Assembly (NCBI GenBank): GCA_947652115.1
Contig: OX393574.1
Location: 11,143,336-11,207,335 of the forward strand
Origin: Blastomussa wellsi
Lineage: Eukaryota; Cnidaria; Anthozoa; Scleractinia; Plerogyridae
Direction of reading: 5' to 3'
DNA: 64,000 nt
The position numbers and the translations under genes are program-made. The notes under the pieces are model-generated. The model was not told where the DNA came from. It saw nothing but the letters and a program-made list of their open reading frames with translations, and did not search any database. Within the stretch, counting starts at the first letter, position 1, and every line of letters begins with the position of its first letter. Of the stretch, positions 1 through 11,500 are shown one piece after another.

Positions 1-141
1 AGTAACATCGCCTGAGTTCGGTTTTCACGGAAAATTCGTGTTTCCCCACCATAACATGGTGTCAGAAGTCAAGATTTAGCCAAGCCAACTTCATTTACCT
101 TCACTTCGTCACTGCAGAACTTATTACAGTTTCCGTCGAGA

Positions 142-453
142 ATGCTAACAGAAAGTGAAGCGCCGCACATCAGCCTCTCTTGTCAAATAAACCTCTGTAG
201 CAGTTCGATTTGGCCAGGACGTTGGCTAGCGAGATTCGGGCGTTACGTAGTGTTTATGGTCTTGATAGGAAAAGAAGAGCTGCAAATGGACACCTTTCTA
301 TACGCCACGGGTGGCGAGGCCGAAGATATCATGGCGAGTTTTATGTTCTCCGATGCATCCTATACAAAGAATTACGACATGGTTGAAGGAAAATATGACA
401 GCCATTTCGTCGCAAAGAAGAACGAGCACGCTAAATTTAATAAACGCGTTTAG
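142..453 (+). mobile_element. Decayed Ty3/gypsy-like gag fragment, copy 1
   Basis: The reading frame contains TFLYATGGEAEDIMASF, then SDASYTKNYDMVEGKYDSHF and VAKKNEHAKFN. This is the order seen in gag proteins of Ty3/gypsy elements of cnidarians and fishes (LIY..G..A.DIL..F, Y..V..KF..HFV.KKN..YERAKF). It is short, with no protease or polymerase nearby. It is part of the duplicated segment, so insertion came before the duplication. Confidence 0.55.
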
Positions 454-1360
454 GTAGTTAATATGAACAAGTGGAAACTTTTTATGAAGAAGAATCAAAG
501 AGCTCTGTGAGCTACGACTGAATTTTTTGAAACATTCTCGGCATACAGACGTATAACGATCTATAACCAGTAAAACAAATCATTTGGTGAGAAAATCAAG
601 CCACTTGCAGATCAACAAACCTCTGTTTCCTTCTGATTCCACCTAACTAGAAGGCTATTTTCTTTTCTTGTTTCGTTTTTCTTACAGCCTTATGTATCAA
701 AACGGATTTAATTGTCAAGAGTTTGTAAGACACTTGAATGAACAGAACTTTCTAGAAGAGTGACTGATTTTAGATTGCATTGCACAAAAAACCGATCAGA
801 GTCAAGTGCTGTTGTTTTTAGCCTGTGAACAACCTATCCAGTGGGGAAAATTTGGTTAAGATTTCGGCGAGCGAAGGAAGCCGAATTTGCGAGCGTGATC
901 TGAGTTAGAACTTCCCGGGCGTTTTCCTTCTCCCAAGCTTGATAACGCGCCCACATCTCGATCTTAAACAGCAGGTGTAACATCCTCTCGTTGATGCAAA
1001 CTCATTAGCTGTCATTCATTTTGACTTTTAAGTTCTTTTTAGACTAGTTTGCTATCTGTTTAGTGAAATACATATTTTGTGTCAATCGGGATGACAAATG
1101 GAAAGCATACTAATATAAGACGAAAGAGACAAATTATATTATATTTGATGACTGTTATATTATATTTGATGACTTCTACAACAGCGTTTGACTTACATAG
1201 TTTTGATCTTTAAGTATTTCGCGGAATGTGTCTACCTTGCCAATACATCAGATAATTCCATTTTACTTTCGCGAGATTCTATTGTCAAATTGATTTTTGT
1301 TTGCCATCAGGTAATTGCAGCATTTGGCTGTAACAACTGAGTTTTCATTCTGCGAAACTA
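454..1360. other. No gene seen
   Basis: AT-rich spacer. At 1130-1170 a short direct repeat (ATTATATTTGATGACT) occurs twice. No exon, RNA gene or terminal repeat was recognised. Confidence 0.5.
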
Positions 1361-1568
1361 AGGCTGCGTTTCTTTAAAAAAAAAAACCAAGAATGGATTC
1401 TTAAATCCGAAAACGGATTTTGCGTTCTTTATTAAACAGATTAATCCAAGATCACTCAGATCATGGTGCATCAAAGGAACCGAAGAATCGTTGCCCAGAG
1501 TGGATTCTTCGGTTCCTTTGATGCACCATGATCCGAGTGATTTTGGATTTTTTTAAAGAAACGCGTCC
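1361..1568. mobile_element. Palindromic MITE (hairpin)
   Basis: Near-perfect inverted arms about 1450-1490 and 1502-1546 (GGTGCATCAAAGGAACCGAA and its complement). Outer matching ends are GCGTTTCTTTAAAAAA and TTTTTTAAAGAAACGC. No coding capacity, as usual for foldback MITEs. Confidence 0.75.
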
Positions 1569-1869
1569 AAAATATTGAAGTACCATCACGTTGGCCCGAG
1601 GTTGTCGAGGTTGTAACATTCCTGAAAGATGAGATCATAGGCGCCTTTAGAGTTTCGCAGTCTCCGACAATCAGTTCCAAATTAACGTATATACATGTTT
1701 AGAACTTTTAAACCTTGGTGCTGCGTATTTTTAAGCAAGAATTCAGTTAAATTTAAAGAGCGCGGCTATACGTTCCATGAATATCTTGTTCCAATTGCTT
1801 TACTTGGAAATTCACTGCGATGATCATTTCTCACTTTCAATTATGGATCTGTACGTACGCTATATTATA

Positions 1870-1983
1870 TAAAATTCAGCTATGTAGCGAGGCCTAGAAG
1901 ACACAAACAAAGCAAATAAAAACGCATGTTTATTAATTTCTTTTGTTTGTGTCCTCTAGGCCTCGCTATCAAGCTGAATTTTA
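1870..1983. mobile_element. Short foldback element
   Basis: Arms AAATTCAGCT..GCGAGGCCTAGAAGACACAAAC and the complement at 1945-1982, with a roughly 35-bp AT-rich loop. No gene. Confidence 0.7.
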
Positions 1984-2029
1984 ACATAGCGAAATTAAAG
2001 TGGCCTATTGTAGCCTTGATTTATAGTTA

Positions 2030-2430
2030 TACCCGGGGGTACTCCCATGCACGGGCTATATAGGTATGTGCCGCGGGATAGGGTATGGTTCTTTGAGGTT
2101 TTCGATCATTAAATAGGGTATCATTTTTTCCCTTTTGGCATTGTTCCTGGAGTTATCCTTGGATAGGGTATCGAAATTTTATCGTCTAAAATTGTTGTGC
2201 GCAAACGGCAGGTAAAACAAGAAAGAAACGGTCTATTTAAACTAAACATGTACGATCCGTAAAGATTATTAACGTTACAGGAACAAAATAAGATTGACCC
2301 GTTCATACCTTTCTTAGGTTTTGTTTTTCCTTGAATAGAGTGTCATTTTTCAAGTTTGGGCCTTAAATAGGGTGTCAAATTCCGTTATCCTTAACTAGGG
2401 TCAGCAACCTTCGCGGCACACACCTATCCG
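2030..2430. repeat. Dispersed GGATAGGGTAT-type repeat, copy 1
   Basis: Repeated phrases GGATAGGGTAT, AATAGGGTGTCA and AATAGGGTCAG. A second copy lies at 14820-15000 in the duplicated segment. The ends (ATGTGCCGCGG and CGCGGCACACACC) are loosely inverted. Probably an old non-autonomous element. Confidence 0.5.
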
Positions 2431-2741
2431 AAAATTAAGGTAGCGCGTGGTTTCAAACTCATTATCACACATTTATACCATATCATACCAAAACAAAGGA
2501 TAAATAAATTTTAAAGAAGGATTAAATTGGACCACAACAAACACATACTGTCGCTCTCTTCTAGTGCTTATGGTCTATATGTAGATAATTTTGTTCTCCA
2601 CTCGACATGATCAATTTTAAAAAGATATCGTTCGTTCGTTGGAGATCTGTTGCTTGATTACTAATAGCTAAAGCCGAATACACTCTTTTCTAAAATTATT
2701 TGTCAGCTTGGAATAATGAATACTGTGCTTTATCATTTTAG

Positions 2742-5700
2742 AGCGAAGATCTTCAACCGAAGGAGCTCAGGTAAATTCTGGATGGTTCAAAATGCATGGA
2801 CATAACGACATAGAAGCTAAGAATCATGCATTATGTTCATAACATTATGATACTACGGTGTCATTATTTTGCAAGGGTGTTGGCAAAACGCAGACTTTCG
2901 GCCGGGGTCGGGGTATACTTTTTATTTATTTTCAATATTTTGTTAACCTTCGATTTTTTCTACAAATCATGCTTGACTTTCCCAATATAACCAGAATTGC
3001 GGCAATCCTTTAAAATGAGAAACATAAAGCCAAATATAAAAAGGGGCAACACAAAAGCAACGCGGTAAAGCTGATACTACGTATAAAGTCGACTTTTCGA
3101 GACGCCAACAAGACAAGAACCGATAAAGCAGGGTTGCAACCGCAGACAGTTGTTTCTTCCTTTTGCGGGCGCGACAGCACAGTGTAGCAAATTTATATCA
3201 CCCCAGCGCGAGAGTAGCTTGCGAACACAGACGGATTTCCGGCTTTCTGTGTTCGCAAGCGAGCGCGAGAGCCAACGGATATCATCATGAGAAAATGACC
3301 CATATTAACTTTGTCCAAACACATTTAAACCAGTAGAAGAACAAGCTTACGAAAGCCGCACTACACTACTCTTTGATGTTGTGCTACTCTTAAATATTGT
3401 GCTACTCTTAAATGTTGTGCTACTCTTTAATGTTGTGCTACTCTTTAATGTTGTGCTGCTCTTTGATGTTGTGCTACTCTTAAATATTGTGCTACTCTTA
3501 AATGTTGTGCTACTCTTTGATGTTGTGCTACTCTTTAATGTTGTGCTACTCTTTAATGTTGCGCTACTCTTTAATGTTGTGCTACTCTTTGATGTTGTGC
3601 TACTCTTTAATGTTGTGCTGCTCTTTGATGTTGTGCTACTCTTTGATGTTGTGCTGCTCTTTAATGTTGTGCTGCTCTTTAATGTTGTGCTACTCTTTAA
3701 TGTTGTGCTGCTCTTTAATGTTGTGCTACTCTTTGATGTTGTGCTACTCTTTAATGTTGTGCTGCTCTTTAATGTTGTGCTACTCTTTAATGTTGTGCTA
3801 CTCTTTAATGTTGTGCTACTCTTTAATGTTGTGCTGCTCTTTAATGTTGTGCTACTCTTTAATGTTGTGCTACTCTTTAATGTTGTGCTACTCTTTGATG
3901 TTGTGCTACTCTTTAATGTTGTGCTACTCTTAAATGTTGTGCCGCTCTTTAATGTTGTGCTAGTCTTAAATGTTGTGCTACTCTTTAATGTTGTGCTACT
4001 CTTAAATGTTGTGCTGCTCTTTAATGTTGTGCTACTCTTTAATGTTGTGCTACTCTTAAATGTTGTGCCGCTCTTTAATGTTGTGCTAGTCTTAAATGTT
4101 GTGCTACTCTTTAATGTTGTGCTACTCTTAAATGTTGTGCTGCTCTTTAATGTTGTGCTACTCTTAAATGTTTTGCTGCTCTTTAATGTTGTGCTACTCT
4201 TAAATGTTGTGCTGCTCTTTAATGTTGTGCTACTCTTAAATGTTGTGCTGCTCTTTAATGTTGTGCTACTCTTTAATGTTGTGCTGCTCTTTAATGTTGT
4301 GCTACTCTTAAATGTTGTGCTGCTCTTTAATGTTGTGCTACTCTTTAATGTTGTGCTACTCTTTAATGTTGTGCTACTCTTTAATGTTGTGCTGCTCTTT
4401 AATGTTGTGCTACTCTTTAATGTTTTGCTGCTCTTTAATGTTGTGCTACTCTTAAATGTTGTGCTGCTCTTTAATGTTGTGCTACTCATAAATGTTGTGC
4501 TGCTCTTTAATGTTGTGCTACTCTTTAATGTTGTGCTGCTCTTTAATGTTGTGCTACTCTTAAATGTTGTGCTGCTTTTTAATGTTGTGCTACTCTTTAA
4601 TGTTGTGCTACTCTTTAATGTTGTGCTACTCTTTAATGTTGTGCTGCTCTTTAATGTTGTGCTACTCTTTAATGTTGTGCTGCTCTTTAATGTTGTGCTA
4701 CTCTTTAATGTTGTGCTACTCTTTAATGTTGTGCTACTCTTTAATGTTGTGCTGCTCTTAAATGTTGTGCTGCTCTTTAATGTTGTGCTACTCTTAAATG
4801 TTGTGCTGCTCTTTAATGTTGTGCTACTCTTTAATGTTGTGCTGCCCTTTAATGTTGTGCTACTCTTTAATGTTGTGCTGCTCTTTAATGTTGTGCTACT
4901 CTTTAATGTTGTGCTGCTCTTTAATGTTGTGCTACTCTTAAATGTTGTGCTACTCTTAAATGTTGTGCTGCTCTTTAATGTTGTGCTACTCTTTAATGTT
5001 GTGCTGCTCTTTGATGTTGTGCTACTCTTTAATGTTGTGCTACTCTTTAATGTTGTGCTACTCTTTAATGTTGTGCTACTCTTTAATGTTGTGCTACTCT
5101 TTAATGTTGTGCTACTCTTTAATGTTGTGCTGCTCTTTGATGTTGTGCTACTCTTTAATGTTGTGCTACTCTTTAATGTTGTGCTGCTCTTTAATGTTGT
5201 GCTACTCTTTAATGTTGTGCTACTCTTTAATGTTGTGCTACTCTTTAATGTTGTGCTACTCTTTAATGTTGTGCCCTCTATGTAACTTCAAAACAGTTAA
5301 CGCTATGGTCATTAACACAGGCATGTTGGCATGGTGACGTAATATGACGTCATTTATCCAATTTTATTGGCTGAAAAGCTATTTAATCAATATTTCTTCA
5401 CGATTCGATGTATAACCACATTCTTAGAAGCAACATGTATAATTAGATTCTAGTGCATGACAATAGGTTAGTTGTCATTAGCAACAATAATGACGTCACT
5501 ATGACGTCCTTAACATCGAAATAGCCGCCATCTTGGATCCGCCATTTTGAATTTCTTTAAAATCGTTTATTTCATTAAATGTCCTAAAAGTTGAAGTTAT
5601 TGGACTGTAAAACATAAATGCTCTATAAGAGAATGTTTCAAAAATGAAAATACAACACATTATTTGAAATACAAAGCAAAATAGTCTTCATTGTAAATCG

Positions 5701-7899
5701 TGTCCGCCATCTTGGATATCAGCAGTTTCAAATAAATATTCAACTGAAACTGGTATTATATAAGCTAAATTATATCTAATTTGATAAATTGTTGCTCAAC
5801 TAAGGCTAAAAATACCATAAAAAATAGAAATGATATTGATTAAAACCGAAAAATGCGAATTTTGAAAAACATGGTTGCCATGGAAACGTCAAAGTTGGTG
5901 ATCACGTGATACAAGTGTCAAAATATTCTCAGAATAATTTTAGGAAAATTCACCAAGTTTGGTGGTGATAGCTTTAATTGCCATGAAGTCATACATCTTC
6001 AAAGTTGGCGCGGGACTCAAAAGCCATCCCCCCGGTCTGAATATTATACTTCTCAATCTTTTTTAAGTTCTGCATGTTGTATTGTGAAAGTCCAACACGA
6101 TCAATCCAAAGATAAAAACGAAATAAAAGAGCAAATGAACAAAAATATACAAAAGAAAATAGAAAAATATAAATACCTCGACGCCGACCCCGAGTCGACG
6201 TTTTATCGACACGCAATTATGACTAAAAGGGATGACCGAGAGGGACGTTTATAACCATGAACAGATTGAGTTGTCTTACACGAGGTGTGGTATCGTTGGA
6301 GCCTCAGCCATTTCAGTGGCTACCGAGGCGATCTGTTCATGGTTATAAACATCCCTCTGGACCATCCCTTTTAAAATGTACAAGATAAACATTAAAAAAA
6401 ACAACGAAGAAATGTAAAATAGCACTCCGACCCCGAACCCGTCCCCAGCCCCGAGTCGGCGTTTTAGCGATGCCCATAAAAAAGTCCTTTGAATCTTGAA
6501 CGTTACAACCGTGTCTCACATTGCAAAGAAAAATCAAATGTGGTTCAGTTGGACGAAATTAATACGGGTAATACGTTGGCTTTCACGCTGACGTGCACTG
6601 TCCATATATGGTTGCAACCCTTCTTTATAGTATCTTATCGTGCTGTCTCCTAAAGTCTACTTTTTGATGTAGTATCATACAGTCTGCTATATTGCCACTT
6701 TTTGTTTCCGTTTATTTTAATTTATCTTTGTCGTCAATGATGCCTTTTTAGAGTTTTTTCATGTTTACACGAATTTCGCAATTTTGGTTGTATTGGACCC
6801 CCTTCCCTAACCGAATTTTTTGCTTTTACTACTTGTTTGACGCTGAAATTCTCGCATCGACAGGATTGCTTATTATCACTCAACTGAGTAAAAGCCTTTT
6901 ACTCAGTTAGGATCCCCCACCCTCCTGTCAAAATCCCTGGATCCACCCCTGAAATAAAAAGGAAAGACGAACATCGTCTGTTCTTGTGTTGATGCCATTA
7001 TGTCGCCGTATGCTCGTACTTATGTCGTTATGCTTTGCCTACACGAAAGCCTTCCTTAAATAACGAATTTTCTTCTAATACAGGATAAACCCAAATCTTC
7101 GGGAATCAGCCCAGAAGAAAGGCAAATAGCCAGAAAACAGCACCTTAAAGATTACTGTCGTAAACACAGCTACAACAACAACCTAACAAGAAAAGACGTA
7201 TTCAGGATTGCTGTTGATGACGAACTAAAACTCATTTATGGCTTAATTCCAAAGGTGGGAAGTTCAACCTGGAAATCGGTGTTAGGACGTGCTCGAGGAA
7301 TTCAGCCCCCAATCAAACGCTGGGTTATATGGAAACACTTAAACTATTGTAAAAATGTGGAACAATCGAAACGATTTCAAACTTATTTTAAATTTGTCTT
7401 CGTTCGCGAGCCGTTGGAGCGCGTGCTTTCGGCCTTCAAAAACTGGTTTATAAGAGTTCCTAACTACTCCAAAGACATCCGTAAAGATATCGTACAAGCT
7501 CTCCGACCTCAAGATTTCGAACCTGAGGGGAAAAATTCCATTAGCTTCTCAGAATTCATCCGGTACTTTTCCAACAATATTTCACGTAATTATCATTGGC
7601 GACAGTACGAAAAGATATGTCATCCATGCGTCATTAACTACGATTTCATTGGTCATTATGAGACCTTGGAAGAAGACGCGCCTCTCTTGCTAAAAATGGC
7701 GGGAATTGACGACCGCGCGAAATTCCCGCCAATCAAGCAAAATACAACCAATAAAGCTGAAGTGTTGGAATACTTTTCACAGGTCCCCCCTGAGTATATC
7801 ACTCGGTTTGGAGAGCTGTATCGCAATGACTATGAAATGTTCGGTTACGAGTATCTTGGTTCTGTAAAAACGCTTTTAAATCAAACTACGAAAAGCTAA
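2742..7899 (+). CDS. Carbohydrate sulfotransferase (HNK-1ST/CHST8-14-like) copy 1, 5' exon not found
   Basis: Enzymes of this family (Sulfotransfer_2) are Golgi type II membrane proteins that move sulfate from PAPS to glycans. Two exons are seen: a 29-nt micro-exon 2742-2770 and a catalytic exon 7084-7899 (acceptor TACAG). The catalytic exon codes 271 residues ending TTKS-stop. It has the 5'-phosphosulfate motif PKVGSSTWKSVL, the 3'-phosphate motif FVREPLERVLSAF, the [20 protein letters not shown] block and the PPEYITRFGELYRNDYEMFGYEY end. The micro-exon enters at phase 1 and leaves at phase 0, as needed to join an anchor exon like those at 45.9 or 51.8 kb. No such anchor exon was found upstream; it may lie before base 1 or be lost. 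The acceptor glycan cannot be predicted. Confidence 0.85.
3365..5275. repeat. 18-bp minisatellite, about 105 units
   Basis: Unit TTGTGCTACTCTTTAATG, repeated almost without interruption for 1.9 kb. Variation is mostly at three positions: CTA/CTG, TTTAAT/CTTAAAT-type, and TTTAAT/TTTGAT. Because 18 is a multiple of 3, long open frames arise on both strands (LLFNVV, MLCYSL and SSTTLK repeats). These are by-products and I do not call them genes. A block of 7 units (126 bp) carrying GCCGCTC and GCTAGTC variants is duplicated at 3941 and 4067. Absent from the paired segment near 16.2 kb. Confidence 0.95.
5276..6222. other. No gene seen
   Basis: AT-rich flank of the minisatellite, inside the 3.3-kb insert specific to copy 1. 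Contains several TGACGTCA-type sites (5340-5515) and GCCATCTTGGAT phrases (5527, 5706). No exon recognised. Confidence 0.5.
6223..6375. mobile_element. Foldback MITE
   Basis: Inverted arms around 6224-6268 and 6329-6373 sharing GTTTATAACCATGAACAGAT and its complement, ending in AAAAGGGATG / CATCCCTTTT. Non-coding. Confidence 0.75.
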
Positions 7900-9002
7900 C
7901 CTTTCCATTATTCAAGCAACGAGAGTATTACCAAAAAAATCCAAAAAACAAATAACGATATTTATTAAGAGGAAGCCAAATTGGCCTACGGGCGATTTTT
8001 TTTTTCCAGGTTTGGGGGGGGGGGGGGGGTTGGGTTTGAACCATTTGCCCAATAAATTTATCCAAGTTGCTTTGCACAAATTTTCTCTTGCTGCCCAGAA
8101 AATGTGTCTTAGTCGGGGAACTACTTTTTTTTTAATTGTAAAGTTTTAATAATGGCCAGGGGAGTTGCTAGCCTATAGTCCTGTAGTCTCGGGTCTACAA
8201 ATCTTTTATAGAAAAAAATATTAACCTGAAGCGCTTCGAAGTTGAAATAGAGAGCAACTTGTAATGTATATAGCATTTTATTATTCAACAAATTGTTACA
8301 TTTCCCATATATGGTCATAAAGCGATTGTTATCCGTCATCTGCGCATGACAGATATCCTGCGACATACGTCAGTCTCGATGATTCATCAGAAGTGTTGCA
8401 AAGCTCCGCACAACTACAGCTTTTCCAGCTTAAAAATGCGATTCGTCCACAATTTGTTGAATAATCTTGTGGAATTTTGCCTGATTTTAGCCAATTCGGC
8501 CTACGGCCATGTCGCCTAAGTGTCTGGCGATATTCCACGCAGTTTTGTAGGAAAATAATTAAATAATCTTGCAGCAAAGAGATCAAGACTCACCTAGCAG
8601 AGATCTAGCAAGTGTAGCAAGTGCAAACTCTGTGACAAGCAAACGTATAAATAAAAGTACACTGAGTGAAAATGAAATCTTAGAATTTAGATACTTACGA
8701 GATACACATAACATATTCAACAGAAAGTGAAGGAGAGATTTCTATCAGAAAATCTTTCTCAGCGGACCTCCTCGCTTCTCTCGAAGCCCCTTAAGGCGCG
8801 TCTACACGGGCGATTTTTGTCGCGCAACACAGCGCATTTTTTTTCGTTCCCAGACTCCTCTCCTCTTTTTTGGTACGAGATTGATGTCGTAACCATGGTA
8901 ACTTAAAGAATAAACTCTAGGTTTAGAAAGTCGTAAAAGAAAAAGAAAACAAACGGCGGTTATAAACATTATCAATAGACAACGCATGGTAAAAACATTT
9001 AT

Positions 9003-9050
9003 AAACTTGACGTTTCGTACGCTTCAACATACATCTTCAGAAGTGACGGT
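9003..9050 (-). ncRNA. Type I hammerhead ribozyme motif
   Basis: On the - strand: stem I ACTT, core CTGAAGA (9040-9034), a stem II hairpin GTATG-TTGAAG-CGTAC, core GAAA (9016-9013), then CGTC and the stem I return AAGT. All core nucleotides fit CUGANGA..GAAA..GUC. The near-absent stem III is typical of Penelope-like element ribozymes, which are thought to work as dimers. One unpaired U precedes stem II. No activity can be judged from sequence. Confidence 0.65.
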
Positions 9051-9678
9051 TATAACAGTTACAAAACATTTAAAAATACAAAAATAAAGCGAGGTACTGG
9101 TGACTAGCTAGCTAAAAACAATGAGATTTATTTCTACCGTTAGAATCTACTATCAGTAGTACCAATTTTCTGGAAGATCTTAGAAAATGTGTAAGAGATC
9201 GCATTTACCTCCGAGTCGTTGTCATTTGTCTCAATTCTTTCACTGGTTTTAATGAAAGGGCAGTCGAAGCTCATTCGCTTGTTTATTACACCGCAGTATT
9301 TGTCTCGTGCGATTCCGTGCGAGTGGAAAGATTTCTATCCCTTCTCGAGGCATTCAGAAACACAAAAACACGTAGCTATAGGTAGTGCGAAACAAAACGA
9401 ACCAAATCGACAACGAAGCAAGACTTTATGATCAAAACAAAACATCGAGGGCTGACTAGCCTCGCTTTCATGCGACTCGTCCCGGGCGACAACCCGAGTG
9501 GTCCGCCATATTTGCATTCGGTGTATGTACATGCTGAATTCGTCATTTTAAGGTAGCAAATCCCTTAGCGCAAGCGAAAAAGTAGTTTTAAGGTAGCCTA
9601 CTCGCGTTAAACATACCTCAAGACTCATTACCAAAAAAATTTGATTTAAACTACTGGTTACAGTATACGGAGTCAAAA

Positions 9679-10113
9679 CACAATTCACAGGAAACCCGAA
9701 CGCTGTATTAGCTTTTCTAATCATTAAATAAAAATACTGTTACTTACCTCCGCTCCAGTGTCATTTTGCAAGGGACTTTAATCGGAATGAAGATTGTTTA
9801 ACTTGCGTGTCTGCCTCTTCGTAAATACAATGCGCCGGTTTCATTATCATAATTAACAATAACTAACCTCGGGGGAGAATCTCGGGTTTCAATTTAATAG
9901 TTAATGATGATAATAGGAAACTTGAGACGTAATCGGCGCATTGTATTTACGAAGAGGCAGACACGCAAGATAAACCGTCTTCATTCCGATTAAAATCCCT
10001 TCCAAAACGACTCAAAAAGACACAGAAACGCAGTTATGTAACAGTATTTTTATTTAATGATTAGAAAAGCCCAATACAGTGTTCGGGTTCCCTGTGCACA
10101 ATTTAATGATGAA
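9679..10113. mobile_element. Large foldback element
   Basis: Arms of about 150 bp: 9690-9835 and 9940-10110. They share AATAAAAATACTGTTAC, CGCATTGTATTTACGAAGAG and GAAACCCGAAC with their complements, around a roughly 100-bp centre. No coding capacity. Confidence 0.75.
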
Positions 10114-10317
10114 TATGTCTGCAAATAATAAAACATTGTAGCTAAAACTTGGCACGAGTATTGTACCCTAAGAAGTACACCTTCATGGTGCCTATTTTGA
10201 TGTTGCTATGGAAATGGTTTTTGGTTCCAGATCTCTCTTCTGCGACAGTGACGACTACTGTTTTTAATATTAATGTTTACCAAAGTGCAATGTGGACGTT
10301 GCTATATCTTCTTTCAG

Positions 10318-10656
10318 TGCCACAAATGGTATTATAACATAGCTAGCAGAGACGCGCAATCAAATTCAGTATACGTAAGCGTGCTCAAAATCCCGATGGT
10401 GCACGCTGATAGCGTTAGCAAATCGACATCACAGCTCCGCACCTGCAGCGAAGTCCTTTCGAGAAGCTTGACATCCGACAGATCCGAATCTCTTGCTGTC
10501 ACCGCCATAAACATCCAGAAAGAAGTGCAGGAAAACAGCGTCGTTGTGTCCACTGCAACTGAGAAAACAATAAGCGGCTTCGGATCTTTCTTCAACAACT
10601 GCACCGTTCAAAATGTCCACGTCACTCTTGGATCAAATTTTAGCCACACTTGTTGA
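10318..10656 (+). CDS. Possible 3'-terminal exon of an unrecognised gene
   Basis: After a fair acceptor (TTCTTTCAG) the frame stays open for 112 codons to TGA, ending GSFFNNCTVQNVHVTLGSNF..HTC. The stretch from 10370 is richer in GC than its surroundings and has mixed third positions, which looks coding. NNCTVQNVHVTLG resembles short beta-type tails I associate with cnidarian immune-type proteins, but I cannot assign a family. A poly(A)-type AATAAA follows at 10899. It sits inside the 2.6-kb insertion, so it may belong to a mobile element or a processed copy. Confidence 0.3.
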   Translation, partial: CHKWYYNIASRDAQSNSVYVSVLKIPMVHADSVSKSTSQLRTCSEVLSRSLTSDRSESLAVTAINIQKEVQENSVVVSTATEKTISGFGSFFNNCTVQNVHVTLGSNFSHTC

Positions 10657-11180
10657 CATTTACTGTCATACTGTTTTCAGTGTTTAAACAAACCGTTTTA
10701 CAACGGTCAATTTTCGGTAATCGATGTACTTTTTGAAGAATTTTGACTTATTTTGACTCTTTGTTCGAATTTTGCGCGAACTGTACGCTTTCTCGCAGAA
10801 ACTGAAAATGTGGCGTGCTGTAAATTAACCAATAAAAGCGCACGTTTTCTTCTCTGTAGTTAAGAGAATTGTGTATTTAATCAGGAAATAATTGTTAAAT
10901 AAAAGTGCCATTCTTGAGCGTTTTTTTTTTTTTTAATAAAGAATTTTCTATTTAAACTGCAGTAAAATAAAACTCGAGCTTTCAATAGAAAATTTGAAAT
11001 AAAACCAGTTCCAATGTTGCTTAATATTTTGCTTACCGCGAACAATCACTTCTGATTTTTGTTGTCCGTTTTCCGCGTCGGATTTAATGCAAAATTCCAC
11101 TGGCTATGTTATAAAACTATATAATTTGGTTTTATCAACTGGGTTGATAATGTCAATTGGCCACCGTAAAGAGATTCAAG

Positions 11181-11215
11181 AGCTGACGTTTCGAGCGTTA
11201 GCCCTTCGTCGGAGC
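11181..11215 (-). ncRNA. Degraded hammerhead ribozyme motif
   Basis: The - strand reads GCTC-CGACGA, a GGGC-TAAC-GCTC hairpin, GAAAC, GTC, AGC. This is the layout of the other common Penelope-type hammerhead, but the essential U of CUGANGA is C here. Likely inactive. Confidence 0.5.
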
Positions 11216-11226
11216 GAATCAAGGAA

Positions 11227-11300
11227 TTGTGCGTCGTGTGTCTTTATATACAGAAAGATGGAGCTTCGCTAAAAAGTTATACATCGGCGAAACAGGGAGA
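11227..11300 (+). mobile_element. Penelope-like GIY-YIG endonuclease fragment
   Basis: One frame ends KKLYIGETGR at the N gap. This is the first motif of the GIY-YIG domain as found in Penelope-like retroelements, followed there by R.L..R..EH. The remainder falls in the gap. Confidence 0.5.
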
Positions 11301-11500
11301 NNNNNNNNNNNNNNNNNNNNNNNNNNNNNNNNNNNNNNNNNNNNNNNNNNNNNNNNNNNNNNNNNNNNNNNNNNNNNNNNNNNNNNNNNNNNNNNNNNNN
11401 NNNNNNNNNNNNNNNNNNNNNNNNNNNNNNNNNNNNNNNNNNNNNNNNNNNNNNNNNNNNNNNNNNNNNNNNNNNNNNNNNNNNNNNNNNNNNNNNNNNN
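11301..11500. other. Assembly gap (200 N)
   Basis: A run of exactly 200 N, so its true size may differ. It interrupts the 2.6-kb insertion. Confidence 0.99.

Noticed and set aside
3347..5337. Long open frames (up to 634 codons) over the 18-bp array
   Set aside because: They exist because 18 is a multiple of three; several frames on both strands are open at once and the residues are pure repeats.
8802..8987. Hydrophobic - strand frame MRCLLIMFITAVCFLFLL
   Set aside because: It straddles the border of the 2.6-kb insertion and is not conserved in the duplicate segment.
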